Origin: Anaeromassilibacillus stercoravium
GTDB lineage: Bacteria > Bacillota > Clostridia > Oscillospirales > Acutalibacteraceae
Length of the DNA: 64,000 nt
Reading direction: 5' to 3'
NCBI GenBank assembly: GCA_019118845.1
Contig: DWYE01000069.1
Span: forward strand, 1-64,000
Made by a program: the position numbers and the translations under genes. The notes below the pieces were generated by a model. It ran no database searches. It was not told the DNA's origin and was given only the letters and a program-made list of their open reading frames with translations. Of the stretch, positions 49,757 through 59,613 are shown in pieces (position 1 is the first letter of the stretch; each line of letters starts with the position of its first letter).

Positions 49757-51688
49757 TCAATGTTTCTCTGTATCGAAATCGCTGACGAACGAATCGGACT
49801 GCGGCTTTTCCTCCTGGGGCTTTTCCTCCGGAGGCTGATAGGTCCCTTCCATCACGGCGCGGAATTCCTCGCCGCTCATCTTTTCGTTGTGGAAAAGGAA
49901 TTCGGCCACCTTCTGCAGTTGATCCATATGCTCGGTCAGGATGCGTTCCGTCTTGTGATATGCATCCTCCACCAACATCTTGATCTCGTTGTCGATCGCG
50001 GAGGCAGTCTCCTCGGAATAATTGCGGATATGCCCCATGTCCCGGCCGAGGAACGGTTCGCTGTCGTCCGTACCGTACTGGATCGGTCCCAACTTGTCGC
50101 TCATGCCGTACTTGGTCACCATGGAGCGTGCAACCTTGGTGGCGCGCTCGATGTCGTTGGAGGCGCCCGTCGAGATGTCGTCCAAAGTCAGGGCTTCGGC
50201 CACACGGCCGCCCAAAAGCACCACCAGGTCCTCCTTCATCTCCTTGCGGGACTGATAGGAGCGGTCCTCCGTCGGCAAATGCATGGTATAACCGCCCGCC
50301 ATACCGCGCGGGATAATCGAAATCTGATGCACCGGGTCCTGCGTGGGGCAATAGTAGGTCGCCACGGCATGGCCGGCCTCGTGGTATGCCGTCAGCTTCT
50401 TTTCGCGGTCCGTCATCACGTGGCTCTTCTTCTCCGTGCCCACCACAACCTTGATCGTGGCCTCTTCGATTTCCGCCATGGTGATCGCCTTCAAATTCCG
50501 GCGTGCCGCCAACAGCGCGGCCTCGTTCAGAAGGTTTTCCAAATCGGCGCCGGTAAAACCTGCGGTCGATTTTGCGATTGTCTTGAGATTCACATCCGGG
50601 GCAAGCGGCTTGCCGCGCGCATGGACCTTGAGGATTTCCTCGCGCCCCTTGATGTCCGGATAGCTCACCACCACCTGGCGGTCGAAACGGCCGGGCCGCA
50701 TCAAAGCCGGGTCCAAGACGTCCGGGCGGTTCGTGGCCGCGATCATAATCACGCCTTCGTTCGCGCCAAAGCCGTCCATCTCCACCAGGAGCTGGTTCAA
50801 CGTCTGTTCGCGCTCATCATGGCCGCCGCCCAGACCTGCGCCGCGCTGACGGCCCACCGCGTCGATCTCATCGATAAAGATGATGCAGGGGGAATTCTTC
50901 TTCGCCTGTTCGAACAGGTCGCGCACACGGGAGGCGCCAACGCCGACGAACATCTCCACAAAGTCGGAACCCGAAATGGAGAAAAACGGCACGCCCGCCT
51001 CGCCTGCGACTGCACGGGCCAGCAGCGTTTTACCGGTTCCCGGAGGGCCCACCAACAGAACGCCCTTGGGGATGCGCGCGCCGAGCTCGTTGTACTTCTT
51101 CGGATTCTTGAGGAATTCTACGATCTCGCGCAGTTCCTCCTTTTCCTCGTCCGCACCGGCTACATCGGCAAAGGTCGTCTTGCGCTTTTCGTCGGCCATC
51201 TGCTTAATCTTGGCCTTGCCGAAGTTCATCTGCTTGCCGGCATCCCCCATGGTGGAATTCAGACGTTTCATCATAAACCACCACAGGAAAACGCCCAACC
51301 CCAGCACGATCAGCATGGGCAGCATGCTCACCAGCCAGGAGGTCTCGGGAGCGCGCTGGATGTCGCGCTGCATGCGCGCATTTCCCGGATGGTTGGCGTT
51401 GTATTCATCCACATAGGGCTGAATTTCCTGCAACAGATAGGTCGAATTCGGCGCCGTATAGTTGATGATCGTCTTGCTCTCGTCGTTGAGCTGGAGGCGC
51501 ATCTCGCCCGTGCCCATATTGATCGAGAAAGCCGTGACCTGCTGATCTTCAAAGTAATTCACGATGTCCGAATAGACATAGCTCTTCTCGGTGGGGCGGC
51601 TGCTAAACAACAGGCCGATCACCAAAAACAGCGCAATCGGAATGCCGAGATAGATCAGCAGACGTTTCATTTTGTCTCTATTGTCCAA
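49757..51688 (-). CDS. ftsH: ATP-dependent zinc metalloprotease FtsH
   Basis: 643 residues. Two N-terminal membrane helices (about 8-27 and 110-132), AAA+ ATPase with Walker A G-P-P-G-T-G-K-T near 213 and Walker B I-F-I-D-E-I-D near 270, and zinc protease with H-E-A-G-H near 430. The E-K-S-Y-V-Y-S-D region lies in the extracytoplasmic loop. It removes misfolded membrane proteins. TTG start chosen because AAGGAG is 8 nt upstream; a GTG three codons earlier overlaps that site. Last gene of the long minus-strand series; hpt, tilS and ftsH in this order are classic in Firmicutes. Confidence 0.97.
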   Translation of the reverse strand: MDNRDKMKRLLIYLGIPIALFLVIGLLFSSRPTEKSYVYSDIVNYFEDQQVTAFSINMGTGEMRLQLNDESKTIINYTAPNSTYLLQEIQPYVDEYNANHPGNARMQRDIQRAPETSWLVSMLPMLIVLGLGVFLWWFMMKRLNSTMGDAGKQMNFGKAKIKQMADEKRKTTFADVAGADEEKEELREIVEFLKNPKKYNELGARIPKGVLLVGPPGTGKTLLARAVAGEAGVPFFSISGSDFVEMFVGVGASRVRDLFEQAKKNSPCIIFIDEIDAVGRQRGAGLGGGHDEREQTLNQLLVEMDGFGANEGVIMIAATNRPDVLDPALMRPGRFDRQVVVSYPDIKGREEILKVHARGKPLAPDVNLKTIAKSTAGFTGADLENLLNEAALLAARRNLKAITMAEIEEATIKVVVGTEKKSHVMTDREKKLTAYHEAGHAVATYYCPTQDPVHQISIIPRGMAGGYTMHLPTEDRSYQSRKEMKEDLVVLLGGRVAEALTLDDISTGASNDIERATKVARSMVTKYGMSDKLGPIQYGTDDSEPFLGRDMGHIRNYSEETASAIDNEIKMLVEDAYHKTERILTEHMDQLQKVAEFLFHNEKMSGEEFRAVMEGTYQPPEEKPQEEKPQSDSFVSDFDTEKH

Positions 51689-51715
51689 GTTATCCACTCC
51701 TTCACAGAGGGACGG

Positions 51716-52255
51716 TCAGCCGCCGTACACCTCCGGCTTTAAAATGCCCACAAAGGGAAGATTCCTATATTTCTCATCGTAATCCAGCCCGTAGCCCACA
51801 ATAAAGGCGTCCGGGACCGTTGTGCCAACATAATCTGCGGTTATGTCTACGGTGCGACGCTCCGGCTTATCGAACAGCGTGCACAGCCGGATGCTCCGGG
51901 GACCACGGGATTGCAGGAGCTCCAGTATGTAGCTCAGCGTCATGCCGCTGTCCAGGATGTCTTCCACCACCAACAGGTCGTAGCCAGCCAGCGGAATGTC
52001 CAGATCTTTGACAATCTTGACGACGCCGGAGGTTTTCACGCCCGAACCGTAGCTGGACACCGACATAAAATCCACCCGGCAGGGAACGGAAATGGCCCGC
52101 ATCAGATCCGCCATAAAGACGACGGAACCCTTCAGGACGCTCACCATCAGCAGATTCTTGTCCTTATAATCCTCGCTGATTTGTTTCCCCATCCGCTGGA
52201 CAATGTTGGCCAGATATTCTTCGCTAAAAAGCACCTCTTTGATGTCGTTTAACAT
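51716..52255 (-). CDS. hpt: Hypoxanthine phosphoribosyltransferase
   Basis: 179 residues. Makes IMP/GMP from hypoxanthine/guanine and PRPP. The PRPP motif V-V-E-D-I-L-D-S-G-M-T-L lies near 98 and the flexible-loop S-V-S-S-Y-G-S-G near 69; L-K-G-S near 45. Located between tilS and ftsH as in Bacillus. Start ATG has AAAGGA upstream. Confidence 0.95.
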   Translation of the reverse strand: MLNDIKEVLFSEEYLANIVQRMGKQISEDYKDKNLLMVSVLKGSVVFMADLMRAISVPCRVDFMSVSSYGSGVKTSGVVKIVKDLDIPLAGYDLLVVEDILDSGMTLSYILELLQSRGPRSIRLCTLFDKPERRTVDITADYVGTTVPDAFIVGYGLDYDEKYRNLPFVGILKPEVYGG

Positions 52256-52274
52256 GTTCTGCCCGTTCCTTTCC

Positions 52275-53669
52275 TCATGAATTGTCTGAAACACGTTGAT
52301 CCGCTGCTTCCTCCGGCTCCCATACGGTAATCAGAAGCATCTGCTCCGCATCCTTTGGCACACGGGCACGCTCCGACGGACCAAAGCCCTCCATCCATAG
52401 AATTTCCTTCCCATCCTCCAATAGGAGGATGCGATCCCGCAGCAAAGGCTCTATTTTGGCCTCATTAAACAACTTTTTTAACGATTTCGAAACGCCGCGC
52501 TTCGCCGGACGGAAGCAATCTCCCTCCCGGCGGTTTCGAAAGAACAGTTTAGATGTAATTGTATCATAGTTGATGCAATTATGAAATAACAAATTTTTAA
52601 ATTTATTTTGGTTCTCCAGGTCTTTCTTGTGGATTTTCCTTAAAGCGGCCATCCGGCCGTCCGGCAGGCGGGTCGTTTTCCCTGTGACGGGCAGACTCCA
52701 AGGGGGAAGCGGCTTCTGCGCCACAAAGAGAGTATTGCCCTGCACGGCGAGTTGTATTCCACCCGGCGCGCTCAGGCTGCCGCGCCCCGCGCGGACCATC
52801 GCCGCCGCCTGTTCCAGATGAATTGCCTCCGGCTGGGCGCCTCCCGCACGCCGGAGGATTCGCTCCAGCGCCCGGACCAAAATGGCCGTGGGCAGCGCCG
52901 CAAGTTCCGTGCGGGAATAGCCGTTGGGGGTTTTTGCCCGTTCGACCGCCCGCTGTGCTTCCTCCTGCAAATAGGCCTCGTCGCGGGCAAGACGCGCTGT
53001 CATCCCCGCAATCTCCCGTTCCAACGCTGGGTTGACCGCTTTCAGCGCGGGCACCACGTCCAGCCGGACCCGGTTGCGGGCAAACCCGCGGTCGGCATTG
53101 GTTTGATCCGTCACGTATGGCAGATGGTAAAACCGGCAATACGCCTCCACCTGTTCCCGCGTGATGCGCAAAAACGGGCGCACAATCTTCCCCCGCACCG
53201 GCGGGATTCCACACAGCCCGCGCAGCCCCGCGCCGCGCGTCAGATGCAGCAGCACGGTCTCCACCTGGTCCGAAAGGGTGTGCGCTGTGGCGATGCGGTC
53301 CGTCCCGCGGTCCGCCAGCTCCTGAAAGAAGGCATACCGCACCTCGCGCCCGCATTCCTCAAGGCCGAGATTGCGCTCCCGCGCCTGCTGCTTTACATCC
53401 GCATGCAGGACGCGCAGAGGGATTCCGTTTTCTTCGCACCAGCGCCGGACCACCTCTTCGTCCTGATCGGCCGCGCTCCCGCGCAAGCCGTGGTTGACAT
53501 GGGCCGCCAACACCTGCAAATCGGTGTGATAAACGAGAAAATGGGTAAGCGCCATCGAGTCGGCCCCACCGGACAGGCCGACAATCACCCTGCCCTGCGG
53601 TGGGAAAAGGCCAAACTCGGCGATTACCCCTTTGATTTGGCCTAGGATCTGCTGCATCTCCTCATTCAT
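52275..53669 (-). CDS. tilS: tRNA(Ile)-lysidine synthase
   Basis: 464 residues. PP-loop ATPase motif V-G-L-S-G-G-A-D-S near 31 and H-V-N-H-G-L-R-G near 57; a C-terminal TilS domain with R-N-R-R-E-G-D-C-F-R-P near 390. It modifies the CAU anticodon of tRNA-Ile so that it reads AUA. The stretch coding residues about 355-390 is strikingly AT-rich compared with its surroundings. Start ATG overlaps the dnaB stop by 8 bp and has AGGAGG 9 nt upstream. Confidence 0.94.
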   Translation of the reverse strand: MNEEMQQILGQIKGVIAEFGLFPPQGRVIVGLSGGADSMALTHFLVYHTDLQVLAAHVNHGLRGSAADQDEEVVRRWCEENGIPLRVLHADVKQQARERNLGLEECGREVRYAFFQELADRGTDRIATAHTLSDQVETVLLHLTRGAGLRGLCGIPPVRGKIVRPFLRITREQVEAYCRFYHLPYVTDQTNADRGFARNRVRLDVVPALKAVNPALEREIAGMTARLARDEAYLQEEAQRAVERAKTPNGYSRTELAALPTAILVRALERILRRAGGAQPEAIHLEQAAAMVRAGRGSLSAPGGIQLAVQGNTLFVAQKPLPPWSLPVTGKTTRLPDGRMAALRKIHKKDLENQNKFKNLLFHNCINYDTITSKLFFRNRREGDCFRPAKRGVSKSLKKLFNEAKIEPLLRDRILLLEDGKEILWMEGFGPSERARVPKDAEQMLLITVWEPEEAADQRVSDNS

Positions 53670-55032
53670 GACGCAGCACCTCCTGGGCGGTAAAACGCAT
53701 AAATTCACCCTGCCAATGCAGCGGGACCGTCTTTGTCTCGCCATGGCGGTTCTTTGCAACAATACACTCGCCGCTGTTGCGGTCCTCCGATTCGCCCGGC
53801 GCATCCGCAGAGGCATAGTAATCTTCGCGGTACAAAAACAGGACGATGTCCGCATCCTGTTCGATAGAACCGGAATCGCGCAGGTCCGAGAGCATGGGAC
53901 GGTGCGTGGTGCGCTGTTCGCTCGCACGGGAGAGCTGGGACAGCGTCAGCACCGGGACGTTGAGTTCCTTTGCCATGATCTTCAAATTTCGCGTGATCTC
54001 GGAAATCTCCTGCACACGGTTTCCGTCCCCGCTGCGCTTGGTGGAACCGGACATCAACTGCAAATAGTCGATCACCACGAGGTCCACGTCCTTGAGGCGG
54101 CGCAGCTTTGCCTTCATCTCCGGGACCGTGATGCCGGAGCTGTCGTCAAAATACATCTGCGTTTTCGAGAGGATGTCGCCGCCCTCGATCAAGCGGACCC
54201 ATTCCTCCTCCGTGAGCTTGCCGGTGCGCAATTTGGTGCCGCCCACCAGGGCCTCCGTGGAGAGCAAGCGCGAAACCAGCTGCTCCTTGGTCATTTCCAA
54301 TGAAAAAAAGGCGACGCGCTTGTCCGCCTTGACCGCCGCATGGCGCGCGATGTTCAGCGCAAAGCTCGTCTTGCCCATGCCGGGGCGGGCCGCCAAGAGG
54401 ATCAAATCCGAGCGGTTCAGCCCCGTGATGGTGTCGTCCAGTTCCTTGATGCCGGTGGGCACGCCCTTATATTGGTCACTGTCCGGCGAATTGAGCAGAT
54501 CCAGCCGGTCGAGCGTCTGGATGATGATCTCGTCAATCCGCTGCAACCCCTGCATATTCTTCCCGCGCCGGATGTCGAAGATGCGTTGCTCCGCGGAATC
54601 CAACAGGGTCGCTGCATCCGCCGTCCCGTCCGCTGCCTCTTCCATGATCTCCCGCGCGGTGGTAATCAGCGTGCGGATGTCGTACTTGTCCCGGACAATC
54701 CGGGCGTACGACTCCACATTGCTGATGGACGGCACGATCTGCGCCAATTGCAGCAGATACGTCTTCCCGCTCGCCTCGTCAAACTCCCGGCTCTCTTTGA
54801 GCTTCTCTAGGACCGTGACAAAGTCCACCGGCTTGCCCAGGGTAAACATATCCAGCATCGCGCCGTAAATCAGGCCGTTATTCGTCTGGTAAAAGTAATC
54901 GGGCCGCGGCAAAATCTCCGCCACGCGGTCCAGGCAGGAGGAATCCAGCAGGATCGCGCCCAGCACGGACTGCTCGGCCTCCGGGCTGAACGGCAGATTC
55001 AAAGCGCTATAGCCCGTTGAAAGATTGTCCAT
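53662..55032 (-). CDS. dnaB: Replicative DNA helicase DnaB
   Basis: 456 residues. N-terminal collar domain with P-F-S-P-E-A-E-Q-S-V-L-G-A-I-L near 14, RecA-like helicase with Walker A A-A-R-P-G-M-G-K-T-S near 207 and the D-L-V-V-I-D-Y-L-Q-L-M Walker B near 315. Also called DnaC in Bacillus. It follows rplI by about 40 bp, the usual rplI-dnaB order. GGAGG lies before the ATG. Confidence 0.97.
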   Translation of the reverse strand: MDNLSTGYSALNLPFSPEAEQSVLGAILLDSSCLDRVAEILPRPDYFYQTNNGLIYGAMLDMFTLGKPVDFVTVLEKLKESREFDEASGKTYLLQLAQIVPSISNVESYARIVRDKYDIRTLITTAREIMEEAADGTADAATLLDSAEQRIFDIRRGKNMQGLQRIDEIIIQTLDRLDLLNSPDSDQYKGVPTGIKELDDTITGLNRSDLILLAARPGMGKTSFALNIARHAAVKADKRVAFFSLEMTKEQLVSRLLSTEALVGGTKLRTGKLTEEEWVRLIEGGDILSKTQMYFDDSSGITVPEMKAKLRRLKDVDLVVIDYLQLMSGSTKRSGDGNRVQEISEITRNLKIMAKELNVPVLTLSQLSRASEQRTTHRPMLSDLRDSGSIEQDADIVLFLYREDYYASADAPGESEDRNSGECIVAKNRHGETKTVPLHWQGEFMRFTAQEVLRHE

Positions 55033-55074
55033 CCCGGAACCTCCTCCTTACTTCTGAATATGCAAAATCCAAAA

Positions 55075-55524
55075 TTACTCCGCTTCGGAAACCACCGCAT
55101 AAATCTTCGCGCTGATCCCTGTATAGAGCTTGATCTGGCATTCATATGTGCCGAACGCTTTAATATCGCCGTCGATTTCGATCTTGCGCTTGTCGATGTC
55201 GATGTGATAGACCTTCTTGATCTCCTCCGCGATCTCCTTCGCCGTGACGGACCCAAACAGGCGGCCGCCCTGCCCGCCCTTGGCGTACAGTTTAATGCTC
55301 TTGCCCTCGAGCTTTTCCGCGGCGTCCTTCGCATTGGCCTTCTCCACTTCGATCTTGTGCGCCTTCGCAGCCTCTGCGTTCTTCAATTCGTTCATCGCCT
55401 GCGCATTGGCCTCTTTCGCCAGCTTGCGCGGGAACAGGAAGTTGCGGGCATAGCCGTCCGAAACGCTGACGAGCTCCCCTTTCTTACCGGTCCCCTTAAT
55501 ATCCTGAAGCAATACGACTTTCAT
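55075..55524 (-). CDS. rplI: Ribosomal protein bL9
   Basis: 149 residues. M-K-V-V-L-L-Q-D-I-K-G-T-G-K-K-G start and N-F-L-F-P-R-K-L-A near 28 are the bL9 signature; a long central helix joins to the C-terminal domain. GGAGGG lies 8 nt before the ATG. It lies between gdpP and dnaB, as in Bacillus. Confidence 0.97.
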   Translation of the reverse strand: MKVVLLQDIKGTGKKGELVSVSDGYARNFLFPRKLAKEANAQAMNELKNAEAAKAHKIEVEKANAKDAAEKLEGKSIKLYAKGGQGGRLFGSVTAKEIAEEIKKVYHIDIDKRKIEIDGDIKAFGTYECQIKLYTGISAKIYAVVSEAE

Positions 55525-55581
55525 GATTGTTCCCTCCATGTAAAAAACTGTTCCAGTCCCTGATGGAAACCAGAGACGGAC

Positions 55582-55631
55582 CGGAACCACGGAGAAAGGC
55601 AGGAAACGCCCTGTCTTTCTCCGTGATTCCG
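55582..55631 (-). other. Long hairpin between gdpP and rplI
   Basis: The minus-strand RNA can fold as cggaatcacggagaaag / ctttctccgtggttccg with an inner cagg/cctg pair, about 20 bp. No U-run follows, so it is more likely an RNA processing or stability element than a terminator. Confidence 0.6.
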
Positions 55632-55645
55632 ATGCAAAAAACCCT

Positions 55646-57616
55646 TTATTTCTGCCCAGCCGGGAGCTGCGCTTTTTCTTTGATCGCTGCCACCAGCTTA
55701 GTCCTTGCCTGTTCAATGGTCAAATTGGGAAGCTGGGTTGCCGCCATCGTGAGATGGCCTCCGCCCCCCAACACCTCCATCACCAGCTGGACGTTGATGT
55801 CCCCCAGGGAGCGCGCGGAAATATTCATCACATTCCCCGTTGGGTAGATGACAAAGGACGCCTTAACGCCCCGGATGGAAAGCAGCTCGTCCGCCGCCTG
55901 CGAGGAGACGACCCGGATGTCCGGGAATTCCTTATCGGCGCAGGCGATGGCGCAGTTCTGTTGAATCTCGGCCCCGGAGACAATTTTATACTTCGCCTTA
56001 TAGCTGTCGATGGAATCGGCAAACATGCGCTTGACCTCCACCGTATCGGCTCCACGGCGGCGCAGGTAGGCGGCCGCCTCAAAGGTCCGCACGCCCGTCT
56101 TGAGCACAAAGCTCTTTGTATCCAGCATAATTCCCGCCAAAAGCGCTTCGGCCTCGTGCTGGGTGAGTGTGCTGTCCCCGATGTATTGCACCAGTTCCGC
56201 CACCATCTCCGAGGCGGAGCTGGCATAGGGCTCGTGGTAAAAGACAATGGCATTGTCAATGCGCTTGACCATCAGGCGATGGTGGTCGATCACCACCACG
56301 CGGCTCACATGGTTGAGCAACTCGCGGCTTTCCACAAAGTCCGGGGAATGCGTATCGACCACAATCAACAGCGTCCGCGGGGACAACTGCTCCATCGCGT
56401 CCATCGGGGAAAGGAACACCACGCGGTCGCCCGAATTGGCATCGATCCGTTCCACGATCTGCCCCGCAAGCGTTTGCTGGCGGTCCACCACGACAAAAGC
56501 GGGTTTGTGAAGCGCCTTTGTAATCACGCTCCACAGGCCGACCGCCGCACCCATCGAGTCGAGGTCAGAAAAGCGGTGCCCCATAATCAACACGTTTTCC
56601 GACTCTTTGATGTGGTCGGAGAGCGTCGCAGCGATGACCCGCGTGCGCACCTTGTCGCGCTTTTCCACGCCCTTGCTCAAGCCGCCAAAAAACTCATATG
56701 TATCGTTTTTCTGCTTGACGGCCACCTGGTCCCCGCCGCGCCCCAGCGCCATTTCCAGCGCTTTGCGCGCCCATTGTTCCGCCTCTTGCAGAGATTCCGC
56801 CCCGCGCGCCACGCCGATCGAAACCGTCGCGCTGCGGCGCTCCCCCGCCTTGATTTCCCGGATCTTGTCCAGGACTTCAAAGCGTTTCTCCATGGCCTGC
56901 CGGATATGAATTTCATCCGTCAGGATCAAAAAGCGCCCGCCGGAGAGCCGCCGGAGGAAGCCGCCCATGCTCTGCGCCCATTCGGTGAGCACCTGCTCCA
57001 CCTCCGAGGCAATGCGCGCGTCCTCGCTGCCGCTGGAATCGCGCGCCAATTCCTCCCGGTTATCAAAATGCGCCAGCGCTACTACCGGGTGCTTTTCCAC
57101 ATATTCCCGGTTGATCGCCTTATAATAGGTGTCGTCCACCAAGCAGAGGATATGCCCCTGCTCCGTCTTTGACGCAAATGCAGTAAACTGCCGGTCCCCG
57201 ATGGTCACATCCGTCCCTTTGGCCGCCACCACCTGCTGGATGGTGTGCGGGTACAGGAACTTCATCACATTTTCCCCGCGGCAATCGCGCGCCCTACCCG
57301 CGCTCTCTAAAAAGGCGGCGTTGGCCCAAACAATGTCCCCCGCCTCCCCCACGATCGCCATGGGCATGGTAAACTGTTCCAAAGCATCGTACTCTTTTCC
57401 GAAGAGCACCTTCTTGGCCGCTTTGACAGAGGTGTATACATAGCTCTGGAAGCGGATATGCACAATGGCAATGGCGAGGATCGCTACAACGGCTACCACC
57501 GCCTCGATGAAAAAAACCATCTTGTGGCCGGTAAACCAGCTGATCAGCGCCATAATCAGCATCGCCGCCGCCAGTACAAAGCAGATCGGCGATGCCACCC
57601 AAACCTTTTTTTTCAC
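55646..57616 (-). CDS. gdpP: Cyclic-di-AMP phosphodiesterase GdpP
   Basis: 656 residues. Two membrane helices (about 7-50), a PAS-like domain (about 70-150), a degenerate GGDEF domain (S-G-G-R-F-L-I-L near 245) and a DHH/DHHA1 phosphodiesterase. The DHH part shows G-H-R-F-S-D-L-D-S near 345, V-D-T-H-S-P near 420, V-I-D-H-H-R near 445 and G-G-G-H near 627. It degrades c-di-AMP to control cell-wall and potassium balance. GTG start with AAGGAG 7 nt upstream. Second gene of the series, after rnj. Confidence 0.95.
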   Translation of the reverse strand: MKKKVWVASPICFVLAAAMLIMALISWFTGHKMVFFIEAVVAVVAILAIAIVHIRFQSYVYTSVKAAKKVLFGKEYDALEQFTMPMAIVGEAGDIVWANAAFLESAGRARDCRGENVMKFLYPHTIQQVVAAKGTDVTIGDRQFTAFASKTEQGHILCLVDDTYYKAINREYVEKHPVVALAHFDNREELARDSSGSEDARIASEVEQVLTEWAQSMGGFLRRLSGGRFLILTDEIHIRQAMEKRFEVLDKIREIKAGERRSATVSIGVARGAESLQEAEQWARKALEMALGRGGDQVAVKQKNDTYEFFGGLSKGVEKRDKVRTRVIAATLSDHIKESENVLIMGHRFSDLDSMGAAVGLWSVITKALHKPAFVVVDRQQTLAGQIVERIDANSGDRVVFLSPMDAMEQLSPRTLLIVVDTHSPDFVESRELLNHVSRVVVIDHHRLMVKRIDNAIVFYHEPYASSASEMVAELVQYIGDSTLTQHEAEALLAGIMLDTKSFVLKTGVRTFEAAAYLRRRGADTVEVKRMFADSIDSYKAKYKIVSGAEIQQNCAIACADKEFPDIRVVSSQAADELLSIRGVKASFVIYPTGNVMNISARSLGDINVQLVMEVLGGGGHLTMAATQLPNLTIEQARTKLVAAIKEKAQLPAGQK

Positions 57617-57663
57617 GGTTGATCTCCTTCAACACTCCCGTGCTTCTTGCGCATGGCAGGGCC

Positions 57664-59613
57664 TCAGACCTCCATAATGATGGGGAGGATCATCGGGCTG
57701 CGGCGCGTGCGCTCATACAGGAACCGGGAAAGTTCATCTTTGATGCGCGTCTTGAGCGTGCCCCAATCGTGGATATGGTGCTCGGAACAGCTCTCCAACG
57801 CCGCGGCGACGCGCTTTTTGGCCTCGTCGATCAACGGCTCCGCCTCACGCACATAGACAAATCCGCGGGAGACCACATCCGGGCCGGCCACGATCTGCCC
57901 GTTGTCGTCGATGGTACATACCACGACAATCAGGCCGTCCTCTGCCAGATGCTTGCGGTCCCGCAGCACAATGCTCCCCACGTCCCCTACGCCGAGGCCG
58001 TCCACCAGGATACGCCCGGCGGGTACGGAGGTGAGCTTCTTCATATACTCCTGATTGATCTCCAACACATCGCCGATGTCGCCGATATAGACATTGGCGG
58101 GGTCCATTCCCATAGAGATGGCCAGCCCTGCATTTTTACGCAGGTGTTTTTGCTCGCCATGGAACGGGATGAAATATTTCGGCTTTGTGATGCCCTGGAT
58201 GATTTTGAGTTCCTCCTGGCAGGCGTGGCCGGACACATGCACTTCATACATGGATTCGTAAATCACTTCGCAGCCCCGCTTTAAGAGCTCATCGACCACC
58301 GCGCCCACGGTCTTTTCGTTGCCGGGGATCGGCCTTGCCGAAATAATGATAAAGTCCTCCGGGCCGACCTCCACCTTCCGGTGGTCGGCAAACGCCATGC
58401 GCGTCAAAGCGCTCATCGGCTCCCCCTGGCTGCCGGTTGTAATCAAGACCACTTTCTCGCGCGGGTACCGGTTGAGCAGGTCGATGTCGATCAACACGCC
58501 GTCCGGAACCTGTAAATAGCCCATTTCCACCGCGATACCCATGACGTTCAGCATGCTTCGGCCCGAAAGCGCCACCTTGCGGCCATAGCGCACCGCACAG
58601 TTGATAATCTGCTGCACGCGGCTGATGTTGGAGGCAAATGTCGCGATGATAATGCGCTTCTTCTCCGCCTTCTTAAACAGGCTTTCGAAGGTATTATCCA
58701 CCATTTGCTCGGTCTTGGTGTAACCGGGACGCTCCGCGTTGGTGGAATCGGCCAGCAACGCCAAAACGCCCTCGTTTCCCAGCTCTGCAAAGCGGCCCAA
58801 GTCGATCATCTCGCCCCAAGCGGGCGTGCAATCAATCTTAAAGTCGCCGGTGTAAACCACCGTGCCAGCGGGCGAGTGGATGGCAAAGCCCACAGAATCC
58901 GGGATCGAATGGTTCACATGGATGAATTCCACATCCATGCAACCCAATTTCACCGTCTGGCCCGGCTTGACTACATTCATCTTGACCTTCCCGGAAAGGC
59001 CGTGCTCTTTGAGTTTCCCATCGACCAAACCAAGGGTCAGCATCGTGCCGTAGATGGGCAAATTCACCCTTTTGAGCAGATACGGCAATGCACCGATGTG
59101 GTCCTCGTGCCCATGCGTGAGCACAATCCCGCGGATCTTATCCGCATTGCGCTCCACAAAGGTGAAATCCGGCAGCACCAGGTCTACGCCCAGCATATCG
59201 TCGTCTGGGAAAGACATGCCGCAGTCGACGATCAGCATATCGCCCTCACACTCGTAGAGGGTAAAGTTTTTCCCGATCTCATTCAGGCCGCCCAAAAAGT
59301 AAATCCGGATGGACGGCTTCTTCGCTCCACTGTTCTGCCCCCGCTTTTTTCCCCGCGGGGCCGCAGCCTTTGTTTCCTTGCTGTTCTGGTGCTGTGCCTT
59401 TTCCGGCTCCGCCTTTTTCGGAGCACGGCGCATCGTGCGGCGCTTTGACGGTTCCGCTTTCGCCGCCGGCGCCTCCGCCTGGATGGGCTGTTCCGGCCGC
59501 TGCGGCAGCGTCACTTTCCCATAAAGCGCAGGGTGGATGCCCGCCGCTATACCCATCTCGTTTTTCTCAGGCGGATTGGATGTTCCTTCATGATTCCTAT
59601 TTTGTTCTATCAA
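57664..59613 (-). CDS. rnj: Ribonuclease J
   Basis: 649 residues. Metallo-beta-lactamase core with T-H-G-H-E-D-H-I-G near 172, then beta-CASP (N-A-E-R-P-G-Y-T near 340, S-G-H-A near 465) and the C-terminal domain. An N-terminal extension of about 95 residues is Ala/Lys/Pro-rich and low complexity, as in several clostridial RNase J proteins. It acts in mRNA decay as endo- and 5'-exonuclease. Start TTG has GGAGG 7 nt upstream; a long open stretch before it has no site. First gene of the series. Confidence 0.92.
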   Translation of the reverse strand: MIEQNRNHEGTSNPPEKNEMGIAAGIHPALYGKVTLPQRPEQPIQAEAPAAKAEPSKRRTMRRAPKKAEPEKAQHQNSKETKAAAPRGKKRGQNSGAKKPSIRIYFLGGLNEIGKNFTLYECEGDMLIVDCGMSFPDDDMLGVDLVLPDFTFVERNADKIRGIVLTHGHEDHIGALPYLLKRVNLPIYGTMLTLGLVDGKLKEHGLSGKVKMNVVKPGQTVKLGCMDVEFIHVNHSIPDSVGFAIHSPAGTVVYTGDFKIDCTPAWGEMIDLGRFAELGNEGVLALLADSTNAERPGYTKTEQMVDNTFESLFKKAEKKRIIIATFASNISRVQQIINCAVRYGRKVALSGRSMLNVMGIAVEMGYLQVPDGVLIDIDLLNRYPREKVVLITTGSQGEPMSALTRMAFADHRKVEVGPEDFIIISARPIPGNEKTVGAVVDELLKRGCEVIYESMYEVHVSGHACQEELKIIQGITKPKYFIPFHGEQKHLRKNAGLAISMGMDPANVYIGDIGDVLEINQEYMKKLTSVPAGRILVDGLGVGDVGSIVLRDRKHLAEDGLIVVVCTIDDNGQIVAGPDVVSRGFVYVREAEPLIDEAKKRVAAALESCSEHHIHDWGTLKTRIKDELSRFLYERTRRSPMILPIIMEV

